A DNA stretch of 64,000 nucleotides from positions 1 to 64,000 of the forward strand of contig CAMARR010000002.1 in the NCBI GenBank assembly GCA_945860915.1, given 5' to 3'. Source of the DNA: Candidatus Kuenenia stuttgartensis. GTDB taxonomy: Bacteria > Planctomycetota > GCA-002687715 > CAIWVZ01. The notes beneath the pieces were generated by a model. The model searched no databases. It was not told where the DNA came from and saw only the letters and a list, made by a program, of their open reading frames with translations. A program made the position numbers and the translations under genes. Shown piece by piece: positions 43,588-51,745 of the stretch (positions are counted from its first letter, which is position 1; each line of letters starts with the position of its first letter).

Positions 43588-45057
43588 TCAGTTTCCGCGG
43601 CCGCCCTCAGCCATCCGGCGCATGAACTCTTCGACAGCGTGGCGCTGAATCTTGTCATCCGAGTAGAGGGCTCCGATGGCTTTCCAGAAGCCCATCATGC
43701 CGCCCGCACCGCCACGTCGACCACCAAATCGTCCGCCGCGGCCACCGCCGCCGCCACCATCACCGCCGCCCGGTTCGCCGCCACCGAGCATGCTCTTCAC
43801 TCCGTCCGCTACCGACTTGAGCGTTGCGTTCTTCTCGTCCTTGACCATCGCGTCGATCACATCCGTAGTTGCGGGATCCCTGCTGTTGGTGAAGCCGTAG
43901 AGAATCGCTGTCTTTACCTTGTTCGATGTTTCGGAAGCGTAGGCCTTCTTTAGTGCCGTCTGCACGTCCGCATCGGCCGCCAAGTACCCAAGCGAAAGTG
44001 CCGCGGCAACGCGCATGTTTTCGCTTGCCGAACGGATGTCCTTAAGGAGGAGCTCCTTCACTTCTGGCTTGCCGCCGTTGCACGGGCCGAGCGCACGAAC
44101 GATGTCCTTCTTGACTTCGCTGTCTTTCTCCGTCTTTCGGAGCTCAAGAAGGCGTTCAACACAGGCAGGATTCGCCATTTCTTCAAGCGACACGATCGCA
44201 CAGTTTCGAGCGAACGTGTCCTTCTCGGCCAACGCTTCCATCATGGTCTTCACGGCAGCTGAGAATTCTGTATATCCTCCCGCTCGAATGATGACGCCCT
44301 TGTCTTTTGAGGCGAGGACTTGCTTTAGACCGTCCAGCCAAGCTCCACCACTCTCCGGATTCCCGCCGCGCAACAGGTCTTTCGAAGCCTGTTCCTTGAG
44401 CTCTGTGTTGCCTTTGATCAAGAGCGTCAAATTACGCTCGATATCAGGAGCGTACGTCGATTTCGACTTTGGTGCTTCTCCTGCGGGTGGCGCAGGCTTT
44501 GATGCCGCGCCTTCGTCCACTGGAGCCGACTCCGGCAGGATCGGGCGACCATCAAAAGCTGCTTTCGCGGTATCGAGCCACTTCATGTACCCGGTCTTCT
44601 TCATCTCGTACTCCTTGCGAAGTACTTCCTTGCCGTCTCCATTCAGCACGAGATGTTGAGGTGCGACGACGACGGCGTTTGGCTGAAATCTTTCGCGCAT
44701 AACGCGGTCGCACTTCTGGTGCTCAGCGCACTTCACGCCAGGAAACTGAGGACAGGTCGGTTGTTCGCCGGGAGCGGCGGGAACCTCGTCGTGCATGAAC
44801 GTGCTGCATGGGACGAGAATGAACCCCTTCAGTTTCTCCCTTACTTGCGGATCGCGGTAGATCGTGTTGAGCATTCGCGTGCAGGCGATCTCCTTGTCCT
44901 TCATGATGACGCAGAGCACGGGCTTCCCCGCCGCGCGCGACTCAGCAATCGCGACATCGATGTCAAGTGCCCACCCAAGACCGGGCCCCGCGGAGGGGCC
45001 GTCGCCCTGTGCGAAAACGGCAAGGGCGACGAAAGCGATGGTGAGTATTAGGCGCAT
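43588..45057 (-). CDS. Exported thioredoxin-like/HEAT-repeat protein
   Basis: A 489-residue secreted protein. After the signal peptide (LILTIAFVALAVFAQG) comes a thioredoxin-fold-like region (about 28-175, KPVLCVIMKDKEIACTRML, then KCAEHQKCDR with more cysteines). A HEAT-like helical repeat region follows at about 215-420 (KDIVRALGPCNGGKPEVKEL, AAALSLGYLAADADVQTAL, TAILYGFTNSRDPATTDVID). The tail is very Gly/Arg-rich. The cysteine spacing does not give a clear CxxC, so redox activity is uncertain. It is co-directional with the kinase gene 19 bp downstream, which makes it a candidate substrate or ligand of the kinase. Confidence 0.82.
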   Translation of the reverse strand: MRLILTIAFVALAVFAQGDGPSAGPGLGWALDIDVAIAESRAAGKPVLCVIMKDKEIACTRMLNTIYRDPQVREKLKGFILVPCSTFMHDEVPAAPGEQPTCPQFPGVKCAEHQKCDRVMRERFQPNAVVVAPQHLVLNGDGKEVLRKEYEMKKTGYMKWLDTAKAAFDGRPILPESAPVDEGAASKPAPPAGEAPKSKSTYAPDIERNLTLLIKGNTELKEQASKDLLRGGNPESGGAWLDGLKQVLASKDKGVIIRAGGYTEFSAAVKTMMEALAEKDTFARNCAIVSLEEMANPACVERLLELRKTEKDSEVKKDIVRALGPCNGGKPEVKELLLKDIRSASENMRVAAALSLGYLAADADVQTALKKAYASETSNKVKTAILYGFTNSRDPATTDVIDAMVKDEKNATLKSVADGVKSMLGGGEPGGGDGGGGGGRGGRFGGRRGGAGGMMGFWKAIGALYSDDKIQRHAVEEFMRRMAEGGRGN

Positions 45058-45143
45058 ATGGGGACCGGACTCCGCGTGAGTGTCTGCGTTGGGAGAGAAC
45101 GTAACGCTTGAGTAATACGAACTGCTCAGTATCCTATTTCGGT

Positions 45144-46592
45144 CTACTCGGGACTGCCATCAGAAACTGCGACGGACGCATCCTCAATCAGGGCATCAAG
45201 TTGCGCGTCCGTCGTGTACGGATTCAAGAAAAGGGTGCGCAGGATCCTTCGGCCCCTAAATTCGGGGCAAGACACCCACACTCGGCCTTGCTTGGCGATC
45301 AAGGCCTGAAGCATCGAGTGCCGAACCGAAATGGCCTCATTTGACTCGCCAGATTCCGTGCGAGTCCCCCAGCCGACGATGTTCATTTCGGGCTGATTAA
45401 TGGGCTGCAGCTCGGGCGAGGCTTCGAGGAGGTCAACGAATCGTCTTGCGCGTGCAATCTGATCGTCGACCAGCGATCCGAGAGCCTTAACCCCAAAGGC
45501 CCGAAGTCCCATCCAGAGTTTCAACACGTCGGCATGGCGAGTCCCCTGAACGGCATGATCGCCTAAGTTCACCGCGCCCGGAAGCGCAGGAAGCGTGTAG
45601 GGTGCCTTTGCGTGCAGCATGCGGCGCGAACCTGCGAGATCCCTAACCAGCAGCATCGCGCACGCCTTGGGGATGTACATCCACTTTTGCGGATTGAAGG
45701 TGATGCTGTCAGCGTGTTCGATTCCCGACAGCGCGAAACGGTGGGTCTGTGACAGAATCAAGGTTCCACCGTATGCGGCGTCGACGTGAAACCAAAGGCC
45801 CTCGCGACGCGCGATTTCACCGAGCCGCGGGAGTGGGTCGATGCTCCCAACAACCGTCGTCCCCGCTGTCCCGACGACCGCGATGGGGCATTCGCCCCTG
45901 CGACGCGACGCAATGACAGCGTCTTCCAGCGCTTGCGGATCGATGCGATGCTTAGCATCAACGGCCACCCTGATGAGGCGCTTGCGCCCGAGGCCGAGCG
46001 TAATGGCCGCCTTCTCGAACGAGACGTGTGCGAGCTCGGAGACGAAGATGGTCATCACAGGCGCGCCTGCGAGCCCATCCTCATCACCGCCAGGCCAAGC
46101 GCGTTGGCGCGCAAGGAGCATCGCGGTGAGGTTCGCTACCGTCCCGGCTGTGGTCAGCATTCCCCCCGCCCCACCCGGCATTCCAAAGCGTGTCGCGAAT
46201 CCCTCCATGAGCTCGGACTCTAGGCGAGTCAGAGATGGCGACTCTTCGAAGAACAAGGGATTGTTGTTGAGACCCGCCGATAGGAGGGAGGCGAAAGTCG
46301 GAATGGCACCCGCGATCGTGTCCATGTGCCCGAGGTAACCGGGATGGGAAGCATTCATGGCGCCCGGCACGATGTGAGTCCGAAAGTCAGCGAGAATCGT
46401 GTCGAGCGCCACAGGGTCGTCCGGTAGCTCGATGGCGTCGGGAAATGGGCCCGAATTGCCGAGATCAAGGGGAACCCGCGAGGCCGAGGTCCCGAGTGCT
46501 TCGACGAGGGTCGCGACGAAACGCGCACCTAGGGACCGCATCGCATCCCTGTTTTCGCCGTCTGGACTGATAAAGGCTTCGTCGCGATGCAT
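45144..46592 (-). CDS. Group II PLP-dependent decarboxylase family protein
   Basis: A 482-residue pyridoxal-phosphate enzyme of the aromatic-L-amino-acid/glutamate/tyrosine decarboxylase fold. The PLP-binding aspartate is in FHVDAAYGG and the Schiff-base lysine in NPQKWMYIP, where many members have DPHKW. Other family marks are SHPGYLGHMDTIAGAIPTFA, TTAGTVANLTA and GTAGTTVVGSIDPL. The precise amino acid substrate is unknown. The ATG at 46592 lacks a clear SD; a TTG at 46607 is the alternative. It lies 96 bp downstream of the fliL stop on the same strand, after a hairpin, and is probably not part of the flagellar function. Confidence 0.9.
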   Translation of the reverse strand: MHRDEAFISPDGENRDAMRSLGARFVATLVEALGTSASRVPLDLGNSGPFPDAIELPDDPVALDTILADFRTHIVPGAMNASHPGYLGHMDTIAGAIPTFASLLSAGLNNNPLFFEESPSLTRLESELMEGFATRFGMPGGAGGMLTTAGTVANLTAMLLARQRAWPGGDEDGLAGAPVMTIFVSELAHVSFEKAAITLGLGRKRLIRVAVDAKHRIDPQALEDAVIASRRRGECPIAVVGTAGTTVVGSIDPLPRLGEIARREGLWFHVDAAYGGTLILSQTHRFALSGIEHADSITFNPQKWMYIPKACAMLLVRDLAGSRRMLHAKAPYTLPALPGAVNLGDHAVQGTRHADVLKLWMGLRAFGVKALGSLVDDQIARARRFVDLLEASPELQPINQPEMNIVGWGTRTESGESNEAISVRHSMLQALIAKQGRVWVSCPEFRGRRILRTLFLNPYTTDAQLDALIEDASVAVSDGSPE

Positions 46593-46631
46593 AGCGTTTG
46601 CGGGCAACCCGCGTGCCGCATGCTAACGACG

Positions 46632-46659
46632 CGACTCCGCCGGCCAACCGACGGAGTCG
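46632..46659. terminator. Hairpin after fliL, possible terminator
   Basis: CGACTCCG (46632-46639) and CGGAGTCG (46652-46659) form a perfect 8-bp stem with a 12-nt loop, 30 bp after the fliL stop (46689, minus strand). A smaller GCCGG/CCGGC stem lies beside it. There is no T-run on the minus side, so termination is uncertain; it may instead reduce read-through or protect mRNA. Confidence 0.35.
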
Positions 46660-46688
46660 TGATTCAGGGCATCCGCCGGCCTAACCGG

Positions 46689-47204
46689 CTACTGGACGAC
46701 GATCTCTTTGATAAAGACCTTCTCGATACGACCCAGTCGTTCCGGGAAGACCGCATCTTCAAGCTCGTGGCGAACCTCTTCCTTCAGACGCTTCTTGTTC
46801 TCGAGACCCTCGATATCGCCGACTGTCTTGTTCGAGAGTAGAAGGTTGAGGCGATCTTTGATCTCAGGCATCGCTTTGTCGAATGGCGTCACCGGACCCG
46901 CACCCTTGGCACCGCCGTGGCCGCCTGCGGCATCGGCCGCTGCGGGTTTCTCATTGACGAGCTCGGCACCCAATCGGTATTCAACGGCGAGAGACAGCTT
47001 GAGGAAACGACCCTCGCCCTTGAGGTTCACCGTCATGGTCGGCAAGTCAAAGTACTGTTCCTTACCGGTGTAGTAACCATCCGTTCCGCGACGCGACTTC
47101 CAATCCACGTCCGCGACCACGACAGGCGTCTTGCCGGCGACTACAACCGCTGCGCCGCCCAAGAGGAGTACGCAAACGCCACCGATCACGAGAACTTGCT
47201 TCAT
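46689..47204 (-). CDS. fliL: Flagellar basal-body protein FliL
   Basis: A 171-residue single-pass inner-membrane protein. The N-terminal membrane helix (VLVIGGVCVLLLGGAAVVVA) is followed by a periplasmic part with the FliL pattern: YFDLPTMTVNL, LKLSLAVEYR, and the C-terminal LKEEVRHELEDAVF ... KVFIKEIVVQ. FliL sits around stators and modulates torque and stator engagement. The ATG at 47204 starts the helix; an open frame extends to 47252. It closes the stator part of the flagellar operon. In many bacteria fliM follows fliL; here a decarboxylase does. Confidence 0.92.
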   Translation of the reverse strand: MKQVLVIGGVCVLLLGGAAVVVAGKTPVVVADVDWKSRRGTDGYYTGKEQYFDLPTMTVNLKGEGRFLKLSLAVEYRLGAELVNEKPAAADAAGGHGGAKGAGPVTPFDKAMPEIKDRLNLLLSNKTVGDIEGLENKKRLKEEVRHELEDAVFPERLGRIEKVFIKEIVVQ

Positions 47205-47310
47205 TGCAACACCGAATCCCCAGCGAGTGTCGGAATTCCCATCACTTCGCATGTGGAGTATCGGCAGGATTGCCCTCGGGGGCTAACCGACCTATCAACG
47301 CACATTCGAA

Positions 47311-48042
47311 TCAGCTTGATGCGATTTGAAAGACGCGGGCAGAGGACGATTGAGGACCGCATCCGACCATGACGCCATAAGTAGCCCCCCGCGTGACATT
47401 GAGCTCCGTCGAAGCGGGAAGAGGCAGTGCGACCTTCATCACGCGATGTGCATTCGAATCCGACGTGATCACATCCGGCGCCGAGACAACGCCGGATTTT
47501 CCCGGGACGAAGGATGCCCGATAGACGAGCGTGCCCTCCGCGTCGCGAATGGTGACATCAACTGAAGTTGCACCGATAGGAATCCAGGCCGAAACGACCC
47601 GCGGGAAGTCGGATATCGCGCCATTAGGTTCGATGACCCAAGGATTGCCCGCAACAAGGGCCGCCTCAGCGATGGAGTTCTCGGGAACAACTTTCGACTT
47701 CGCCTTCCCTCCACTCGACATGACGAAAAGTACGACTACCCCAAGTCCTACAGCCAGCATGAGTGTTCGACTTCCGCCTGGCGACACGGACTTTGAAAAC
47801 CACCCGCCGACGCCCAGCGGACGGGGCGAGCGCAGTGCATTCGCCGCCTCGGATGCCGGGCGCAATTCCCGACGTACGTCTCGAGCACGAGATTCAACAG
47901 TCTCTCTGCACCAAGCACAGTGGCGCAGATGCGAAAGGCTCTCTTTTTGCTCACTTCCCTCGAGGTTCCCGTGCAAAAGCTGCCACGTACGGTCCTCGTG
48001 CCCACAGCCCCACCCCGAGTTTTGTGCGTCGGTTTCGTCCAT
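47311..48042 (-). CDS. Anti-sigma-like zinc-finger membrane protein in the flagellar operon
   Basis: A 243-residue protein with an HxxxCxxC module (H38-C42-C45 in HLRHCAWC, with C13/H15 upstream), as in zf-HC2 anti-sigma factors. A single membrane helix (about 91-108, LMLAVGLGVVVLFVMSSG) follows. The C-terminal part, some 130 residues, should lie in the periplasm and is rich in beta-type residues. It lies between motB and fliL, 5 bp after the motB stop, and has no sigma gene beside it. It may sense stator or envelope state and act on an unlinked sigma factor such as FliA; that is inference. It is distinct from FlgM, which has no such finger. Confidence 0.78.
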   Translation of the reverse strand: MDETDAQNSGWGCGHEDRTWQLLHGNLEGSEQKESLSHLRHCAWCRETVESRARDVRRELRPASEAANALRSPRPLGVGGWFSKSVSPGGSRTLMLAVGLGVVVLFVMSSGGKAKSKVVPENSIAEAALVAGNPWVIEPNGAISDFPRVVSAWIPIGATSVDVTIRDAEGTLVYRASFVPGKSGVVSAPDVITSDSNAHRVMKVALPLPASTELNVTRGATYGVMVGCGPQSSSARVFQIASS

Positions 48043-48047
48043 GGGTT

Positions 48048-48929
48048 CTAGTCCAGAAGTGTAATGAGAACGCTGCGCCTTCCCATGCGCTCTTGCGGGA
48101 TGGGCGGGTCTGCTTTGCGCTCAGGATCACCCATGCGAAGAACGCCGTGGCCGCGCCACTCGACTCGCGCGCGACTGACACCGCGCGCAATCAGGGCATC
48201 AGCGACGTTGCGAGCGCGGCGCTCGCTAATCTCCCAGCCATTACGGACGGTACCACCCTCTTCGAATGCGTATCCGTCGAGGCGGATCCGTGACCTCCCT
48301 GATGCCAGCGCTTCCGCGAGCATGTCCAGGAACGAAATGTGCCCCGGAGAAAGATCTGAGCCGTCAACATCAAATAGGATAGGCGTGGGGAGCATTGCGC
48401 GTCCCGGCTTCGCGAGCGCGTCAATCAAAATCCGCCGGAGCGAATCGCGATTGCCATCTGTGATCTTTCCGTCTTCCTTGACCAGAGTCTTGGTGTTGAT
48501 CGGTGTCGCCCCGCGATAGACGACGCGTCCGGCATTGAATTGTGCAGGAACGGTTTGCCCATTGAGGTGCCCAGAGTTCCCCGCAATCGAGATCTCTTCT
48601 TTGATTGAACCGAGTCCGTCCTCAAGCCCTAGGCCCTGTTGCTTCATTGAGAATGCAGACAGCAAAATGAAGAAGCAGAGGAGATTGGTCATCATGTCTG
48701 CAAACGACAGAAGCCAAAGCGGAGCCGACGGAGGCTTGTCTTCGGGCTCATGCCCCTTGTGGGCGTGTCCACCGTGGCCGTGCCCGCCGTCTGAGCCGTG
48801 CGCGGTTTCTTCGTGTCCTGACTCTACATGCTCGTGCGAGGGTAGCGTTGCATCGCCATGAGTCGTCTCGTGCACGGTCGCGCCATCCTCGGGAGTGTTG
48901 GGATGGACCTCGATCGGAGACGTTGTCAC
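48048..48929 (-). CDS. motB: MotB-type stator protein, His-rich N-terminus
   Basis: A 293-residue MotB/OmpA-domain protein. A long His/Glu/Gly-rich cytoplasmic start (residues 18-60, HGHGGHAHKGH) precedes the single membrane helix LWLLSFADMMTNLLCFFILL with the ion-carrying aspartate D78 in FADMM. After a short linker, an OmpA-like peptidoglycan-binding domain follows (FDVDGSDLSPGHISFLDMLA; ERRARNVADALIARGVSRARVE). It starts at a GTG overlapping the end of the preceding motB-like gene by 4 bp. With MotA it would form an ion-driven stator anchored to the cell wall. The His-rich tail may bind metal. Confidence 0.9.
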   Translation of the reverse strand: MTTSPIEVHPNTPEDGATVHETTHGDATLPSHEHVESGHEETAHGSDGGHGHGGHAHKGHEPEDKPPSAPLWLLSFADMMTNLLCFFILLSAFSMKQQGLGLEDGLGSIKEEISIAGNSGHLNGQTVPAQFNAGRVVYRGATPINTKTLVKEDGKITDGNRDSLRRILIDALAKPGRAMLPTPILFDVDGSDLSPGHISFLDMLAEALASGRSRIRLDGYAFEEGGTVRNGWEISERRARNVADALIARGVSRARVEWRGHGVLRMGDPERKADPPIPQERMGRRSVLITLLD

Positions 48930-49642
48930 AGGCGCTCTCTAACTAAGATCTCAATCCGTCGGTTCTTTGAGCGACCTATTGCAGTCTCGTTGCTCTCGGC
49001 AGGCCGCGATGAACCAAACGATGCGATGGATACGCGCGGCGGAGAGATGCCGCAATTGCCGAAGAGGTGATCCGCAACCGACATGCCGAGCTCACGCGAC
49101 GCCTCAAGATCACTCGAGGCGCCGAGCTTACGCCACGTCTCGCTGTCGACGTGCGACTCAATGGTGAAGTCACAGTCCTCTCCACGAAAGAAATTTCCGA
49201 TCTCTTCCAGGAGAGTGCGTCCGGTTTCTGACAGGCTCCAGGACCCCGGAATGACCAGCCGGTCCTCGTTGATGCGGATCCTAATGCCGTCCTTTAGTCG
49301 GTCGATGCCGGGACGAACGTCATACGACGCATCCTGGGCGAATTGGTCGTATCGCGAATCAGACGCGACTTCCGATCGACGTGCAGGAGACTTCATGCCA
49401 TCGCCGTAGCGTGCGCCGGCCTTAGGACTTCGTGCTACGTGGTCACGTCGATCCGAGCTCCCTTGATTGCCCAACACCCCTGGCGGATTCGGCTTGCCAC
49501 CACCTGGATCGTCAGTATCTCCGGACGTCTTTGATGCGAACGTCGCCATCAGGATGAAGAAAATAACCAAGTTGGAGATCATGTCGGCGAACGACACGAT
49601 CCACAGGGGACATCCCGGTCCATCTCCTCCGCCACCGTTCAT
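48926..49642 (-). CDS. motB: Second MotB-type stator protein, short N-terminus
   Basis: A 238-residue MotB-like protein directly after motA. The membrane helix (PLWIVSFADMISNLVIFFIL) starts almost at the N-terminus and keeps the ion-site aspartate D20 in FADMI. The periplasmic linker is long and polar (GGGKPNPPGVLGNQG), then an OmpA-like domain ends the protein (LSETGRTLLEEIGNFFRG, SRELGMSVADHLF, SIASFGSSRPAESN, RSKNRRIEILV). Its stop overlaps the start of the His-rich MotB by GTGA. Two MotB-like genes behind one motA are unusual; they could form a mixed stator or serve alternative conditions. Confidence 0.9.
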   Translation of the reverse strand: MNGGGGDGPGCPLWIVSFADMISNLVIFFILMATFASKTSGDTDDPGGGKPNPPGVLGNQGSSDRRDHVARSPKAGARYGDGMKSPARRSEVASDSRYDQFAQDASYDVRPGIDRLKDGIRIRINEDRLVIPGSWSLSETGRTLLEEIGNFFRGEDCDFTIESHVDSETWRKLGASSDLEASRELGMSVADHLFGNCGISPPRVSIASFGSSRPAESNETAIGRSKNRRIEILVRERL

Positions 49643-49645
49643 CGA

Positions 49646-50437
49646 TTAGCCCGCCGCCGCGGTCTGCGGCTTCGCCGGCTCTCGGAGTACTCGACGGTTC
49701 GGCGACAAGAACGCGAGGAGCTTCTCCTTCAGTACTTGAGGCTTGTCGCCCTTTTGAACAGAGAGAATTCCCTCGATCATGAGTTGGCGAATCAACGCCT
49801 CTTCCTTCGTTCGAATGTCGAGCTTGGAAGCGAGCGGGATGAGCCACACATTGGCGACAGCGGCGCCATAGAACGTCGCGAGCAACGATACGGCCATGGA
49901 TGCACCGATCGTCGAGGGGTCGTCGAGTTTCGCCAACATGCCCACAAGGCCAAGCAGCGTACCGACCATTCCGAAACCTGGGCCGTAGGCCGACATTCCT
50001 TCAATGACCTTCTTCGCGATGAGGTGGCGTTCCTTCATGCGCTCAAGATCAACCTCCAGAATCGATCGCACGACGTCGGGCTGAAAGCCGTCGACGACGA
50101 GCGAGATTCCCTTAGCCATGAAGGGGTCCTTGACGCCTTTGACCTTTTCCTCAAGTCCGAGGAGCCCATCCCTCCTCGCAACCACGGCGAATTCGCCAAG
50201 ACGCTCAATTTCCTCCTCCGGTGATGGAAGCGGATAGATGAAGCACTTCTTAATGGCGCCTGGAATGGTCTTCATCGCCGACATCGGATACGAAAGGAAG
50301 GCGGCCCCGATGAGGCCTCCACCCACGAGGATGAGGCCTGGTCCATTGACGAAGAGCATAATTCCGCCCTCATGCTCCATCATCCAGAGCATGATGCCGG
50401 TCCCCGCCACAAATCCGATGATCGTCGCAATGTCCAT
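49646..50437 (-). CDS. motA: Flagellar motor stator protein MotA
   Basis: A 263-residue MotA/PomA with four membrane segments: near the N-terminus (MDIATIIGFVAGTGIMLW), GPGLILVGGGLIGAAFLSYP, and a C-terminal pair in GFGMVGTLLGLVGMLAKLDD and ASMAVSLLATFYGAAVANVW. Between them is the cytoplasmic domain that contacts FliG, with conserved charges (KERHLIAKKVIEGMSAYGPG). Length and the ATFYG segment resemble PomA, the sodium-type stator; ion choice cannot be read reliably. The ATG at 50437 starts the first helix; the frame is open to 50461. It follows motE by about 120 bp that contains a repeat. The short-N MotB starts 3 bp after its stop. Confidence 0.93.
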   Translation of the reverse strand: MDIATIIGFVAGTGIMLWMMEHEGGIMLFVNGPGLILVGGGLIGAAFLSYPMSAMKTIPGAIKKCFIYPLPSPEEEIERLGEFAVVARRDGLLGLEEKVKGVKDPFMAKGISLVVDGFQPDVVRSILEVDLERMKERHLIAKKVIEGMSAYGPGFGMVGTLLGLVGMLAKLDDPSTIGASMAVSLLATFYGAAVANVWLIPLASKLDIRTKEEALIRQLMIEGILSVQKGDKPQVLKEKLLAFLSPNRRVLREPAKPQTAAAG

Positions 50438-50451
50438 CTCAAGGCCACCCC

Positions 50452-50476
50452 TGCCCGGCAATCTGAATGCCCGGCA
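50452..50476. repeat. Tandem palindrome repeat upstream of motA
   Basis: TGCCCGGCA occurs twice, at 50452-50460 and 50468-50476, 16 bp apart in the same orientation. Each copy is itself an odd palindrome (TGCC-C-GGCA). They lie 15 bp and 31 bp before the motA ATG, in the 118-bp gap after motE. The spacing of about one and a half helix turns would suit paired regulator binding or an mRNA structure near the ribosome site. Confidence 0.4.
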
Positions 50477-50555
50477 TCTCTCACCCTTATCGGACGCCTG
50501 TCGGCAGGACTATCAACTCACGTTGGGCGCGGACTCTATGGCGCGCGGTCGCGCA

Positions 50556-51284
50556 TCATTGAGGTCGAGACGTTGGAGCGTCGGCATCGGTGAGCGTTTT
50601 CATTCGGCGGGTCACCGCGACCGCACGGGGAGTCTCTAGCGCGCCAAGCACCTTGCCGGCCTTGCGCTCCGACATCCGAGATACGAGCTTCGCTGCGGTG
50701 TCGTCGTCCATAAGAGCGAGACGGGTCGCAGCCTCCTCCGGAGACATGGCTTCGTAGATACTGGCGAGCGACTTGAGATTCTTCTCTTCAGATCGCCTAA
50801 TGAAGGCGCGCTCGCGCTCGAGTTCATCTCGAAGTCCCAAGAGCTCCTTCGATCGTCGATCGAGGTCAGTGGCACCGACCAAGAGTTCCTGCTTCTGATT
50901 CTCAAGATCAGCGCCGACCCGAGTTAATCCGGCACGCTCTTCATCAATGCGCCGCATACTTGTGAGATGTTGCTCACGCGCATCCTTGAGGTCACGCACA
51001 AGCTTGCCGATCTCTTCGGTGGTGTACGGAGCCGGTAGCGCAACGTCTTTCGTCGCCGAATTCAGCCAATCGATGGCCTTCTGGTTTCGTACTTCCTCTG
51101 GGGTCGGAGGCGGCACCGTCGGGACATGCTTCGGGAAGAAGCCGCCCACAACCGGCCAATCATGGAACTGCCCAATGACCTCGGGGTTGTGCTTTCCCGT
51201 TGCCGCAAGGATGCCGTGAAGCATGCCGACAAAAACGAGAAGGGCGATCAAGAGCCCACCGAATGCTTTCAGCACGTTGCCCAT
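50556..51284 (-). CDS. MotE-like flagellar chaperone / FlbB-like protein
   Basis: A 242-residue protein with an N-terminal membrane helix (GGLLIALLVFVGMLHGILAA), a Pro-rich stretch, a long coiled-coil (about 90-165) and a C-terminal MgtE-N-like module (SIYEAMSPEEAATRLALMDD, then DTAAKLVSRMSERKAGKVLGAL). This matches the MotE/FlbB group, which assists stator or motor assembly in the periplasm. It follows fliJ by 5 bp and has TGGAG ahead of its ATG. The position between export genes and stator genes supports a motility role. The precise partner is inferred from family only. Confidence 0.82.
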   Translation of the reverse strand: MGNVLKAFGGLLIALLVFVGMLHGILAATGKHNPEVIGQFHDWPVVGGFFPKHVPTVPPPTPEEVRNQKAIDWLNSATKDVALPAPYTTEEIGKLVRDLKDAREQHLTSMRRIDEERAGLTRVGADLENQKQELLVGATDLDRRSKELLGLRDELERERAFIRRSEEKNLKSLASIYEAMSPEEAATRLALMDDDTAAKLVSRMSERKAGKVLGALETPRAVAVTRRMKTLTDADAPTSRPQ

Positions 51285-51289
51285 AGTTG

Positions 51290-51742
51290 TTACTCCAGCG
51301 TGCTGCGGCCGTGCCGCAGCGAAGCAGATTCATCGAGGAACATCTGCTCCTCTACCTTGGCTGCGTCGAGATAGGCGACGCGAGCCTGTGACTCCAGTTC
51401 CTCAAGCACGCGCCGCGCCTTTCGACACGCATCAAATTCGCTACGCGTCCCATCAAGGACGCATTTCGCTTCGTTGCGTGACTTAAGTGCGACAGCAACG
51501 GCCAACTCAAGTCGGCGAGCGTGTTCGGCCATGCGTGACGGCCACGCGGGATCCCGTTCGCCCTCGTGGATCGAAGCGTGCAGCGCACCGATAGCGTCCG
51601 TTTGCGCGTCGAGGGCCATGTTGTAGACCGCGTCCGCCAACGTATGGGCGATGTTCGCCGAGGCAAGTGCGACATGTGCTCGCTCCTCCTCGACTTTCCT
51701 AAGCCGAAGCACCTGCGCGAGTCTGAAGGAGAATCGTTTCAT
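51290..51742 (-). CDS. fliJ: Flagellar export protein FliJ
   Basis: A 150-residue all-helical coiled-coil protein typical of FliJ: a short positively charged start (MKRFSFRLAQVLRLRKVEEE), then two long helices with heptad spacing and the RAR/EQ-rich end. FliJ escapes chaperones, contacts FliI and FlhA and helps couple the export ATPase to the gate. The ATG lies 3 bp after the fliI stop. In the usual fliF-G-H-I-J order this is the expected place. The gene that often follows, fliK, is absent; motE follows instead. Confidence 0.9.
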   Translation of the reverse strand: MKRFSFRLAQVLRLRKVEEERAHVALASANIAHTLADAVYNMALDAQTDAIGALHASIHEGERDPAWPSRMAEHARRLELAVAVALKSRNEAKCVLDGTRSEFDACRKARRVLEELESQARVAYLDAAKVEEQMFLDESASLRHGRSTLE

Positions 51743-51745
51743 GGG

